Assembly (NCBI RefSeq): GCF_004345675.1
Contig: NZ_SLWU01000014.1
Coordinates: 1-64,000 of the forward strand
Reading direction: 5' to 3'
From: Caldanaerobacter subterraneus
Lineage (GTDB): Bacteria > Bacillota > Thermoanaerobacteria > Thermoanaerobacterales > Thermoanaerobacteraceae
Length of the DNA stretch: 64,000 bases
The translations under genes and the position numbers were made by a program. Under the pieces are notes generated by a model, which was not told where the DNA came from, ran no database searches, and worked only from the letters and a program-made list of their open reading frames with translations. This document shows positions 51,647 to 60,623 of the stretch, in pieces; the first letter of the stretch is position 1; the number at the start of each line of letters is the position of its first letter.

Positions 51647-52501
51647 ATGAGGTTTGTGATAATAACAGGGCTTTCCGGTGCAGGAAAGACGCAGGCTTTA
51701 AAGGCGATGGAGGATATGGGATTTTTTTGCATAGATAATTTTCCTCCCGCCTTAATACCAAAACTTGCTGATTTGTTTTATCAATCAAAAAATATTGACA
51801 AGGTAGCTTTGGGGATGGATTTGAGAGGAGGGCAGTTTTTTGAAGATATTTATTTCAGTTTGGACTTTTTGAAAAAAAATAACTACGATTACGAGATAGT
51901 GTTTTTAGAGGCTTCTGATGAGGTCTTGATAAAAAGGTTTAAAGAGACCAGAAGGAGACATCCTTTATCTGAAGAGGGGAGAATAGTTGACGGTATAAAC
52001 GAAGAAAGAAAAAGGCTTTCAGATATAAGGAAAATTGCTAATTATATTATAGACACTTCTAATTTGACTTCTTCTCAATTAAAAGAGGAGTTATCTAATA
52101 TCTTCCTAAAAGGGAAAAAATTTAAGGGAATTATAATTGATGTTATGTCTTTTGGCTATAAGTACGGAATACCTCTTGAGGCTGACCTTGTGTTTGATGT
52201 GAGGTTCTTACCTAATCCTTTTTATATTGACGAGCTGAGACCTTTAACTGGAAATGACGAGAAAGTAAAAGAATATGTGATGAAGTGGGAAGAAGCGAAG
52301 GAATTTTTGAAAAAATTGGGGGACATGATCAAATTTTTGATTCCATATTATATTAGAGAAGGGAAATCACAGCTTGTAATAGCAATTGGCTGTACAGGAG
52401 GAAAGCACAGGTCTGTTGCGATTGCCAATGCCCTTTATGACCTTTTAAAAAAAGAGGATTATTCTGTTGTGGTGAATCACAGAGACATTGGAGAGGAGTA
52501 G
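51647..52501 (+). CDS. rapZ: RNase adapter/nucleotide-binding protein RapZ (YvcJ)
   Basis: 284 residues. Walker A GLSGAGKTQAL (near 7-17), DNFPPALIPKL, Walker-B-like FLEASDEVLIKRFKETRRRHPL, and the C-terminal IAIGCTGGKHRSVAIANAL (near 243) typical of RapZ. In E. coli RapZ controls glmZ sRNA; in Firmicutes (YvcJ) it affects competence and signalling. Coupled closely to yvcK. Confidence 0.93.
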   Translation: MRFVIITGLSGAGKTQALKAMEDMGFFCIDNFPPALIPKLADLFYQSKNIDKVALGMDLRGGQFFEDIYFSLDFLKKNNYDYEIVFLEASDEVLIKRFKETRRRHPLSEEGRIVDGINEERKRLSDIRKIANYIIDTSNLTSSQLKEELSNIFLKGKKFKGIIIDVMSFGYKYGIPLEADLVFDVRFLPNPFYIDELRPLTGNDEKVKEYVMKWEEAKEFLKKLGDMIKFLIPYYIREGKSQLVIAIGCTGGKHRSVAIANALYDLLKKEDYSVVVNHRDIGEE

Positions 52502-52507
52502 ATATTT

Positions 52508-53464
52508 ATGCGAAAACAGCCTCGCATTGTGGCGATTGGTGGAGGTACAGGGCTCTCTACTATGTTAAGAGGGCTCAAGCTTTTCACAACAAATATAACT
52601 GCGGTGGTGACAGTGGCAGATGATGGAGGAGGGTCGGGAATTTTGAGAGAAGACTTAGGTATACTTCCTCCTGGAGATATACGAAATTGCATATTGGCTT
52701 TGGCAAACACAGAGCCTACAATGGAACAGCTTCTCCAGTACAGATTTACAGAGGGGATGTTAAAGGGGCAGAGTTTTGGAAATTTGTTTTTGGCTGCAAT
52801 GATAGGAATTTCTAACAGTTTTGAAGAGGCTGTCAAGAGGATGAGTGAAGTATTGGCTGTGTCAGGGAAAGTCCTTCCTGTTACAGTAGAAGATGTAAGG
52901 CTTATAGCAGAACTGGAAAATGGCACTATCATAAGAGGAGAGTCCAAAATACCTGAGATACAGCAAAAAGAAAACAGCAGAATAAAGAGAATATATTTGG
53001 AACCTTCTCCTGCTGCTCCTTTTGAAGAAGTTTTAGTGGATATATTGAATGCCGAGGCGATAGTGTTAGGGCCGGGGAGTTTGTATACAAGTGTTATTCC
53101 GAACCTTTTGGTAGATGGAATTTGTGATGCTATTGAAACATCTAAAGCCATAAAAATATATGTATGTAATATAATGACACAGCCGGGTGAGACTTTGGGG
53201 TATACTGCTACTGACCATATAAAGGCTCTTTTTGACCATGGGCTTAAGTCTTTGGACTATGTGATTGTGAACAAAGGTGAAATCCCTGAGGAGTACAGGC
53301 AGCGCTATATAAGAGATTTATCTGAGCCCGTGAAATATGACAAAGAGGAGATAGAAAAAATGGGTATAAAAGTTGTTGAAGAAGACTTGGTAACTGTAAA
53401 GCAGGAATATATAAGGCATGATGAGCAAAAGCTTGCAGAGATTATTGTAGATTTGATAAGTTAA
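52508..53464 (+). CDS. yvcK: YvcK/CofD-like gluconeogenesis factor
   Basis: 318 residues. Start QPRIVAIGGGTGLSTMLRGLK and VTVADDGGGSGILREDLGILPPGDIRNCILAL are the YvcK signature for UDP-sugar binding; later IVLGPGSLYTSVIPNLLV. Needed for growth on gluconeogenic carbon and for cell shape in Bacillus. Normally followed by whiA, but here about 10 kb of other genes intervene. Confidence 0.93.
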   Translation: MRKQPRIVAIGGGTGLSTMLRGLKLFTTNITAVVTVADDGGGSGILREDLGILPPGDIRNCILALANTEPTMEQLLQYRFTEGMLKGQSFGNLFLAAMIGISNSFEEAVKRMSEVLAVSGKVLPVTVEDVRLIAELENGTIIRGESKIPEIQQKENSRIKRIYLEPSPAAPFEEVLVDILNAEAIVLGPGSLYTSVIPNLLVDGICDAIETSKAIKIYVCNIMTQPGETLGYTATDHIKALFDHGLKSLDYVIVNKGEIPEEYRQRYIRDLSEPVKYDKEEIEKMGIKVVEEDLVTVKQEYIRHDEQKLAEIIVDLIS

Positions 53465-53500
53465 GTTTAATTTTTAGTCCATCTTGTACAAAAAAATCTA

Positions 53501-53611
53501 TTGACATTCGTCTAAATAAGATATACAATATTATTGAAACGATAGCGCAAGCGATTGCAATGAAATTTTCTACTTTGCTCTTTTTTAATTGCATTTCAGG
53601 AAAGCGATTGC
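53501..53611 (+). promoter_or_regulatory. Amylase promoter with two LacI-type half-operators
   Basis: TTGACA (53501) and TACAAT (53524), 17-base spacer. AAGCGATTGC occurs at 53549 and 53602, exactly 53 bp apart (about five helical turns), with GCGC before the first; consistent with a LacI-family (MalR-like) repressor that loops DNA. TTGACATTCGTCTAA (53501-53515) also resembles a TetR-type operator covering the -35 box. Confidence 0.55.
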
Positions 53612-53649
53612 TGTAATATTATGGTATTAAAAGTGTAAGGGGGAAAGAG

Positions 53650-55224
53650 ATGAGAAAAAATTTAAAAGCATTTGTGGCGCTTTTTGCAGCAATTTTGCTG
53701 TTCTTTAGTGGGTGCAGTAGCAAGCAAGAGGCAAAAGCCCCAAAGTCAGAAGTCATATATCAGGTTATGGTGGATAGGTTTTACAACGGAGACCCTTCAA
53801 ATGACGACCCAGAAGTGAGCAAAGGAATGTTTGACCCCACCCATACCAACTGGAGGATGTACTGGGGAGGGGATTTGAAAGGACTGACAGAAAAAATCCC
53901 TTATATAAAGGGGATGGGGGTCACTGCTATCTGGATTTCTCCAGTAGTGGATAATATAAATAAACCAGCCGTATATAATGGCGAGATTAATACCCCCTAT
54001 CACGGATACTGGGCAAGAGATTTCAAAAGAGTAGAAGAACACTTTGGTACATGGGAGGACTTTGACAATTTTGTAAAGGTTGCGCATGAGAATGGAATAA
54101 AAGTGATTTTAGATTTTGCGACAAATCACACGAGCCCTGCCGATGAAGAAAATCCTGATTTTGCAGAAAATGGCGCATTATATGACGATGGGAAGCTATT
54201 AGGTACTTACAGTAATGATTCACTTAAGCTTTTTCACCACAATGGCAGCATAAGCAACTGGAATAATTTAAAGGAACTTCAGGATAAAAATTTGTTTGAT
54301 TTGGCAGATTTGGACCAGAGCAACCCTATTGTTGATAAATACTTAAAAGACTCTATTAAGTTATGGTTTAATCATGAAATTGATGGAGTAAGGCTGGATG
54401 CTGCAAAGCATATGCCTATGGAGTGGGTGAAAAGCTTTGCTAACACTATTTACAGTATTAAAAAGGATGTGCTTCTTTTTGGTGAATGGATGTTAAGCGG
54501 TCCTACTGACCCGTTGTATGGGTATAATATACAGTTTGCTAATACTACCGGCTTTTCTGTCCTGGATTTTATGTTAAACGGTGCTATAAGAGATGTATTT
54601 GGCAAGGGGTACGGATTTGAGAGGTTAAATGACACGTTAGAGGATACCAATAAAGATTACGAAAATCCTTATAAGCTGGTTACTTTTATAGACAACCATG
54701 ACATGCCTAGATTTCTGTCCTTGAACAATGACAAGGATAAATTACACGAAGCTATTGCTTTTATAATGACGACTCGAGGGATACCTGTAATATACTATGG
54801 CACTGAGCAGTACCTTCATAACGACACAAATGGCGGGAATGACCCGTATAATAGACCAATGATGGAAAAGTTCGATGAGAGCACAAAGGCTTATACATTG
54901 ATAAAAGAGCTGTCAAGGTTAAGGCAGCTCACTCCAGCCCTACAGTATGGAACTACTACGGCAAGGTATATTTCTGACGATGTGTATATTTATGAAAGGC
55001 AGTATGGAAAAGATGTGGTGCTGGTTGCGATAAATAAAGGAGAGAAAACTACTGTTAAGGCAGTAAAAACATCTTTGAGGAAGGGAATTTATAAAGACTA
55101 CCTTAAAGGTCTGTTGGAGGGTGTTGAGTTAAAAGTCACAAAAGGTAATGGAGAAAACCTAGTGCAAGGTTTGACTTTACCTGGGGACAGCGTAAGTGTT
55201 TGGACAAATGTGAAAGCGAAGTAA
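53650..55224 (+). CDS. Extracellular GH13 alpha-amylase lipoprotein
   Basis: 524 residues. Lipoprotein signal MRKNLKAFVALFAAILLFFSGCSS (lipobox FSGC). GH13 barrel from about residue 35 with conserved regions: DFATNHTSP, GVRLDAAKHM (nucleophile Asp), LLFGEWM (acid Glu) and FIDNHDMPRF (transition-state Asp). It should hydrolyse starch or similar alpha-glucans at the cell surface, feeding the MalEFG importer downstream. Length is typical of amylases without extra binding domains. Confidence 0.88.
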   Translation: MRKNLKAFVALFAAILLFFSGCSSKQEAKAPKSEVIYQVMVDRFYNGDPSNDDPEVSKGMFDPTHTNWRMYWGGDLKGLTEKIPYIKGMGVTAIWISPVVDNINKPAVYNGEINTPYHGYWARDFKRVEEHFGTWEDFDNFVKVAHENGIKVILDFATNHTSPADEENPDFAENGALYDDGKLLGTYSNDSLKLFHHNGSISNWNNLKELQDKNLFDLADLDQSNPIVDKYLKDSIKLWFNHEIDGVRLDAAKHMPMEWVKSFANTIYSIKKDVLLFGEWMLSGPTDPLYGYNIQFANTTGFSVLDFMLNGAIRDVFGKGYGFERLNDTLEDTNKDYENPYKLVTFIDNHDMPRFLSLNNDKDKLHEAIAFIMTTRGIPVIYYGTEQYLHNDTNGGNDPYNRPMMEKFDESTKAYTLIKELSRLRQLTPALQYGTTTARYISDDVYIYERQYGKDVVLVAINKGEKTTVKAVKTSLRKGIYKDYLKGLLEGVELKVTKGNGENLVQGLTLPGDSVSVWTNVKAK

Positions 55225-55278
55225 AATTTTGGGGTGCACCCCAAATTATTATAAAACCAATTTAAGAGGAGGATTTGT

Positions 55279-56529
55279 ATGAAGAAGTATTCAAAAATAC
55301 TTGCGTTGTTGACAGCAATGGTGTTTGTGCTGTCAATTGCTCTGACTGGCTGTGGCGGCGGCAGCAAGACAAGTGAAAGTCAGTCATCACAGACTCAGAC
55401 AGCAGAGCAGAAAAAGGAACCTGTAGAATTGATAGTATGGTCCCACTTGACAGACCCTGAAATAGCAAAAGTTCAAGAAATTGCTAACAAATGGGCTGAA
55501 CAGACAGGAAACAAGGTCAAAGTTCTAGCAGACCAGAGCGATTTCCAAGCTTTTGCTACAGCTGCTCAAAGCGGTAAAGGGCCAGACATAATGTTTGGAT
55601 TGCCCCATGACAACTTGGGAACTTTCCAAAAGGCAGGACTTTTAGCTGAGGTTCCAGAGGGAGTTATAAACAAAGATGACTATGTGCCAATGAGCATAAG
55701 CGCTGTTTCCTATGATGGAAAGATGTATGCAGTGCCAATTGCTATGGAAACTTATGCCCTTTTCTACAATACGGATAAAGTCAAAACTCCTCCAGCTACA
55801 TTAGATGACTTGATTAAATTGGGGAAAGAAGTAGGGTTCCAGTATGATGTCAATAACTTCTATTTCAGCTTTGCTTTTATCGCAGCGTATGGCGGATATG
55901 TTTTTAAAGACACAGGAGGCGGACTTGATCCAAACGACATAGGGCTCAACAACGAAGGCGCAAAGAAAGGGTTAGAGCTTATAAAAGATTTTGTTCAGAA
56001 ATATAAATTCATGCCCCCAGACATAAACTATGACATGGCAAAAGGTAACTTCCAGAGTGGTAAAATTGGACTTTATATAAGCGGTCCATGGGATGTGGAC
56101 GGATTCAAGAAAGCCAATGTTCCATTTAAAGTTGCTCCACTTCCAGAAATTGATGGCAAGCCAACTCCTTCTTTTGCAGGTGTGCAGGCTGCATTTGTGA
56201 GCGCAAATTCAAAGCATCAGAAAGAAGCTTGGGATTTGATGAAGTACTTGGTTGAAAATACAGGGCTTCCATTGTTTGAGACAGGAAACAGAATTCCTGT
56301 GATTAAGTCCTTGCTGGACAATCCAGAAGTTAAGGGCAACGAGATACTAAGTGCATTTGCTGAACAGGCACAGCATGCTATTCCAATGCCAAATATTCCT
56401 CAGATGAGCCAGGTATGGACACCTGCTGGTAATGCGCTGCAGCTTATAACCTCAGGAAAAGTGCCTGTTGACAAAGCAGCTGACGATATGGTAAAACAAA
56501 TTAAACAGGGAATTGCTACAATGCAGTAA
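55279..56529 (+). CDS. malE: Maltose/maltodextrin-binding lipoprotein
   Basis: 416 residues. Lipobox LTGCGGG (Cys near 25), followed by a Ser/Gln/Thr-rich linker, then a solute-binding type 1 fold: ELIVWSHLTDPEIAKVQEIANKW...GKGPDIMFGLPHDNLG...YDGKMYAVPIAMETYALFYNTD...KIGLYISGPWDVDGF. Binds maltodextrins for the MalF/MalG permease. A GGGGTGCACCCC dyad precedes it and a terminator follows it. Confidence 0.9.
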   Translation: MKKYSKILALLTAMVFVLSIALTGCGGGSKTSESQSSQTQTAEQKKEPVELIVWSHLTDPEIAKVQEIANKWAEQTGNKVKVLADQSDFQAFATAAQSGKGPDIMFGLPHDNLGTFQKAGLLAEVPEGVINKDDYVPMSISAVSYDGKMYAVPIAMETYALFYNTDKVKTPPATLDDLIKLGKEVGFQYDVNNFYFSFAFIAAYGGYVFKDTGGGLDPNDIGLNNEGAKKGLELIKDFVQKYKFMPPDINYDMAKGNFQSGKIGLYISGPWDVDGFKKANVPFKVAPLPEIDGKPTPSFAGVQAAFVSANSKHQKEAWDLMKYLVENTGLPLFETGNRIPVIKSLLDNPEVKGNEILSAFAEQAQHAIPMPNIPQMSQVWTPAGNALQLITSGKVPVDKAADDMVKQIKQGIATMQ

Positions 56530-56556
56530 AAAGGGGCTTTATGCCCCTTTTTTTAA
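56529..56556 (+). terminator. Attenuating terminator between malE and malF
   Basis: AAAGGGGC / GCCCCTTTTTTT stem straight after malE. No new promoter is obvious before malF, so read-through would yield less permease than binding protein. Confidence 0.75.
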
Positions 56557-56573
56557 GGGAAAGGAGGTACAGG

Positions 56574-57494
56574 ATGAACCAGCATAAATCGTTGAAAGAT
56601 AAGCTAAGACCTTATGCCTATTTGTCTCCAGCAATACTTTCTATGACTGTTTTAAGCTTTGCTCCAATGGCATACACTATCTACATCGCTTTTACTAATT
56701 TTAATCTGTATCACTTTAAGAATTATCAATTTGTAGGTTTTAAAAATTTTGTCGACATACTGACAGGACCTTTTAAAAATGTTTTTGCACCTGTTTTTGT
56801 GTGGACTGTAATTTACGCCTTATCAGCGACATTGCTAAGCTATATTGTTGGACTTTTATTAGCAGTAATTTTAAATAACAAACATATGTGGGAGACGAAT
56901 TTTTACAGAGCTATTTTGATTATACCGTGGGGGCTGCCTGGTACTATTGCAGTTCTTACCTGGACAGGACTTTTAAACCAGCAGTACGGCGGTATAAATT
57001 TAATACTTCAAAAACTGCACTTACCCATGATACCTTGGCTTTTAGAGCCTTTTTGGGCAAAAGTTGCTATTATAATGGTGAGCGTATGGATGGGTTATCC
57101 TTTTATGATGAATGCCTCCCTTGGGGCATTACAGGCTATTCCGCCAGAACTTTATGAAGTGGCGGATATTGACGGGGCTTCGTGGTTTCAGAAGCTTACT
57201 AAGATAACTCTTCCGATGCTCACTTCTTCTACATTGCCCTTGATAATATCTTCCTTTGCGTATAATTTCAATAACTTTGGAACAGCTTTCCTCATCACAG
57301 GAGGAGGACCACCTAGAACTGACACTTCTTTTGCAGGACATACGGATATACTAGTGAGTGCTGCTTATAAATTGACAATGCAGGCAAACCGCTATGATTT
57401 GGCAGCGGCTCTTTCTATAATCATATTCCTTATCATAGGTACTTTAAGCCTTCTCAACATGAGGCTTACAGGTGCTTTTAAGGAGGTGGATTAA
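56574..57494 (+). CDS. malF: Maltodextrin ABC transporter permease MalF
   Basis: 306 residues from ATG 56574 behind AAAGGAGG. Six membrane segments in a compact MalF and the EAA loop PPELYEVADIDGASWFQKLTKITLPML (near 215). Pairs with MalG in the membrane. The GAPDH-like long periplasmic loop of E. coli MalF is absent, as usual in Gram-positives. Overlaps the malG region closely. Confidence 0.9.
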   Translation: MNQHKSLKDKLRPYAYLSPAILSMTVLSFAPMAYTIYIAFTNFNLYHFKNYQFVGFKNFVDILTGPFKNVFAPVFVWTVIYALSATLLSYIVGLLLAVILNNKHMWETNFYRAILIIPWGLPGTIAVLTWTGLLNQQYGGINLILQKLHLPMIPWLLEPFWAKVAIIMVSVWMGYPFMMNASLGALQAIPPELYEVADIDGASWFQKLTKITLPMLTSSTLPLIISSFAYNFNNFGTAFLITGGGPPRTDTSFAGHTDILVSAAYKLTMQANRYDLAAALSIIIFLIIGTLSLLNMRLTGAFKEVD

Positions 57495-57495
57495 A

Positions 57496-58389
57496 GTGGA
57501 ATATGCAAGTGTGAGGACCCAAGCTCAAAAGCCGGCAAGGAAAATTCAGTATAGAGAAAGATTAAAACCCCATGAGAAAGTTTCTCTGTGGATAAGCCGC
57601 CTCATCATATGGGCAGTGATAATTGTGATGATGTTTCCGGTGGCGTGGGTAGTGGGAGCTTCTTTTGCGCCAGGAGATGCTTTCTTTTCTGGAGCGATTT
57701 TTCCTAGCCACATCACTTTTGAAAATTACACCACTGTATTAAAGAAAACTAATTTTTTGCTCTGGGTAAAAAACAGTATGATTTTAAGTGTGGGGGTAGC
57801 AACTATTCAGCTGTTTTTAACAGCTACTTCTGCCTATGCTTTCAGCAGAATGAAATTTGCGGGAAGAAAAAATGGCTTAAAGACTCTTTTAATACTTCAG
57901 ATGTTTCCAACCTTTATGGCATTGCCAGCCATATATGGGATAATGGCGAAGTTAAATTTATTAGACAATCTATATGCTTTGATGCTGGTGATGGCAGGAA
58001 GCAGCGCTTTTAGCATATGGCTTTTAAAAGGGTATATTGATAGCCTTCCAAAAGAGCTGGATGAAGCCGCTTTGGTGGACGGAGCCACTCATTGGCAGAT
58101 TTTCACAAAAATAATACTTCCACTGGCAACCCCTATGCTCGTAGTGATATTCTTATTTAGTTTCATGGGAGTGTACAGTGAATTTATTTTGTCCAGTGCT
58201 GTATTAAAATCACCTGAAAACTATACAATAGCATTAGGACTTCAAAGATTTATAACTAACCAATTTTCAGCTCATTGGACTCAATTTGCGGCTGCTTCTG
58301 TGATGGCTTCACTACCACTTGTAATACTATTTATGGTATTGCAGAGATACTTGCAGGCAGGTCTTGCTGCAGGGGCTGTGAAAGGATAA
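57496..58389 (+). CDS. malG: Maltodextrin ABC transporter permease MalG
   Basis: 297 residues from GTG 57496, just past the malF stop. Six membrane segments with SFAPGDAFFSGAIFPSHITFENY in the outer loop and the EAA loop LPKELDEAALVDGATHWQIFTKIILPLATP (near 195). No ATPase gene follows; a shared MsmX/UgpC-type ATPase elsewhere in the genome presumably energises it. Confidence 0.9.
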   Translation: MEYASVRTQAQKPARKIQYRERLKPHEKVSLWISRLIIWAVIIVMMFPVAWVVGASFAPGDAFFSGAIFPSHITFENYTTVLKKTNFLLWVKNSMILSVGVATIQLFLTATSAYAFSRMKFAGRKNGLKTLLILQMFPTFMALPAIYGIMAKLNLLDNLYALMLVMAGSSAFSIWLLKGYIDSLPKELDEAALVDGATHWQIFTKIILPLATPMLVVIFLFSFMGVYSEFILSSAVLKSPENYTIALGLQRFITNQFSAHWTQFAAASVMASLPLVILFMVLQRYLQAGLAAGAVKG

Positions 58390-58415
58390 AAATTGTTATA
58401 CATGGAACAATTTGT

Positions 58416-58447
58416 AAATACCGGATTTTGTCCGGTATTTTTTTATT
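58416..58447 (+). terminator. Terminator after malG
   Basis: AAATACCGGA / TCCGGTATTT stem with a TTTTG loop, followed by TTTTA. Confidence 0.85.
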
Positions 58448-58495
58448 TCTTTTAGGGAAAAATAGATAGTGTATTTGCAATGGAGGAGGTTAAAA

Positions 58496-59488
58496 ATGGG
58501 AAAAATAGTAGGCATACCAAAAGGGCTTTTGTATTACGATTTTTATCCCATGTGGAAGACATTTTTTGAAGTGCTGGGGGCCAAAGTAATTACTTCACAG
58601 AATACGAATAAAAAAATTGTGGACGATGGCGTAAAGAACAGCGTTGAAGATGCTTGTTTGCCTGTTAAAACTTATGTAGGCCATGTGATGGATTTAAAAG
58701 AAAGAGGAGTGGATTATATTTTTATACCTAGAATTGTAAGTGTAGAGAAAAAGAAATACTTGTGCTCTAAATTTTTGGGGCTACCTGACTTTATAAAAAG
58801 TTTAATAAAGGATTTGCCGCCTGTTATAGACATTGAGATTAACTACTACAAAGATGAAGAATTTACAAAAAGAGAATTTATAAGAGCTGGGAAAATGCTT
58901 GGAAGGACAAAGGGGGATGCTTTAAAAGCCTATCTAAAAGGGATGGAGGAGCAGAGGCGGTTTAAAAATTTGCTGAAAGAAGGGTTTACAAATTTAGAAG
59001 CTTTGAAAATGTGGGAGGAAGGGAAAGTAAAAGTAAGAGAAGAAAGAAGAAGGTTCGATTTGAAAATAGCGCTGCTTTCCCATCCTTATAACATCATGGA
59101 TGAATACATAAGCATGGGGTTAATTGAAAAATTAAGAAATATGGGAGCGGAAGTGATTACTGTAGAGATGCTTAACAAAGCTTCAATATTAGAGGGAGTG
59201 GCATTTCTTCCAAAAGATATATTTTGGACGTACGAAAGAGATATTCTAGGGGCAGGGATGTACTTTTTAAAGAAGAAAGGAGTTGACGGAGTTATTATGG
59301 TGTCAGCTTTCGGATGTGGTCCCAATTCTATGACGGAGGAGCTTCTTGAGAGATTTTATAAAAGGGAAAAGAATTTGCCTTTTATGCTGCTTACTATAGA
59401 TGAGCATACAGGAGAAGCAGGAGTTATGACAAGAATTGAGGCTTTTGTAGACCTTTTAAGGTTTAATAAAAAGGCGGTGGTGGTGTGA
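58496..59488 (+). CDS. COG3580-type (DUF2229-like) CoA enzyme activase-related protein
   Basis: 330 residues from ATG 58496 behind GGAGG. GKIVGIPKGLLYYDFYPMWKTFFEVLGAKVI and the cysteine in SVEDACLPVKTYVGH, then CSKFLGLPDFIK, and late VSAFGCGPNSMTEELL...DEHTGEAGVMTRIEAF, identify the family related to 2-hydroxyacyl-CoA dehydratase components. Conserved cysteines probably hold a [4Fe-4S] cluster. Coupled to the next gene by GTGA. The ASKHA activase partner is missing here. Confidence 0.8.
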   Translation: MGKIVGIPKGLLYYDFYPMWKTFFEVLGAKVITSQNTNKKIVDDGVKNSVEDACLPVKTYVGHVMDLKERGVDYIFIPRIVSVEKKKYLCSKFLGLPDFIKSLIKDLPPVIDIEINYYKDEEFTKREFIRAGKMLGRTKGDALKAYLKGMEEQRRFKNLLKEGFTNLEALKMWEEGKVKVREERRRFDLKIALLSHPYNIMDEYISMGLIEKLRNMGAEVITVEMLNKASILEGVAFLPKDIFWTYERDILGAGMYFLKKKGVDGVIMVSAFGCGPNSMTEELLERFYKREKNLPFMLLTIDEHTGEAGVMTRIEAFVDLLRFNKKAVVV

Positions 59489-60552
59489 AAATTACATATC
59501 CTCACATGGGTTCTTTGAATATGATTTTAAAGACTATGTTTGAAGGGATAGGAATAGAGGTCATAGACCCTCCTCCCTCCAGCAACAAAACGTTAACTTT
59601 AGGGGTGAGAAATTCTCACGAATTTGTCTGCCTTCCTTTTAAAATCAATGTCGGCAATTTCATAGAGGCTTTGGAAAAGGGGGCTGACACGATTGTAATG
59701 CTTGGGGGGATAGGACCCTGCAGGTTTGGGTATTACGGCCAGGTTCAGAGGGAGATTTTAAAAGATTTGGGATATAATTTTGAAATGATTATCCTCGATC
59801 CACCCCATGGGAGGGTGAAAGATTTTTTAAAGGAATTGGCTTCCCATTTTCCCAATGTGGATTGGAAGGTGGCTTTGAAGTCTTTTATGCTGGCAGTGAA
59901 GAAGATGATTGCAGCGGACAAGTTAGAAAAATTTTTATTGATACAAAGAGCTCATGAGGATGCGCCTGGCATTACTACTAAGATATATGAGGAGTACATA
60001 AAAAAGTTAGAAAAGGCTCAAAATGCCAGAGAAATAAATCAAATCCTTTCTGAGGGGATGAATAAGATAAAGCAAAATGCCAATGTAAAAAGGAAAATAC
60101 AGCTTAGGGTGGCTTTAGTAGGGGAAATATACATGCTGTTGGAGCCTTCTACTAATATGAACATAGGGAAAACTCTAAATGAACTTGGAGTGGAGGTGAC
60201 AAAAACAGAGTACCTATCTGATTACCTTATAAACAGCGCTTTTAAACTGCCTCAGAGGCTGGAGTTTAAGAAAAATGCCAGAGGTTACCTTGAGAGAGAT
60301 ATAGGAGGTCATGGACTTAATACTGTTGCAAATACTGTGAAATATGCTAAACTAAAATATGACGGAGTGATTCACATCCTTCCTTTTACCTGCACCCCTG
60401 AGATAATAGCACAAGGGATAATTGCCAAAGTAAGTCGGGATTACGACATTCCAGTAATGTCATTAGTGTATGATGAAAATACCGGGCAAGCAGGTTATCA
60501 GACCAGAATAGAGGCTTTCGTAGACCTTTTATACAAAAGAAGAGGTTTATGA
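59485..60552 (+). CDS. COG3581-type 2-hydroxyacyl-CoA dehydratase-related protein
   Basis: 355 residues from GTG 59485, overlapping the previous stop. HMGSLNMILKTMFEGIGIEVIDPP...NSHEFVCLPFKINVGNFIEALEKGADTIVMLGGIGPCRFGYYGQVQ contains the conserved Cys positions; the end has LPFTCTPEIIAQG and DENTGQAGYQTRIEAFVDLL. It forms a pair with the upstream protein, mirroring its C-terminal motif. In this family the enzyme reaction is unknown. Confidence 0.8.
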   Translation: MKITYPHMGSLNMILKTMFEGIGIEVIDPPPSSNKTLTLGVRNSHEFVCLPFKINVGNFIEALEKGADTIVMLGGIGPCRFGYYGQVQREILKDLGYNFEMIILDPPHGRVKDFLKELASHFPNVDWKVALKSFMLAVKKMIAADKLEKFLLIQRAHEDAPGITTKIYEEYIKKLEKAQNAREINQILSEGMNKIKQNANVKRKIQLRVALVGEIYMLLEPSTNMNIGKTLNELGVEVTKTEYLSDYLINSAFKLPQRLEFKKNARGYLERDIGGHGLNTVANTVKYAKLKYDGVIHILPFTCTPEIIAQGIIAKVSRDYDIPVMSLVYDENTGQAGYQTRIEAFVDLLYKRRGL

Positions 60553-60623
60553 AAATTAATGGAGGAAAATTGTATTTTGTGTGGAATATATATAGTGGAT
60601 GGTTTGGCAAGGGGTGATAGGTA

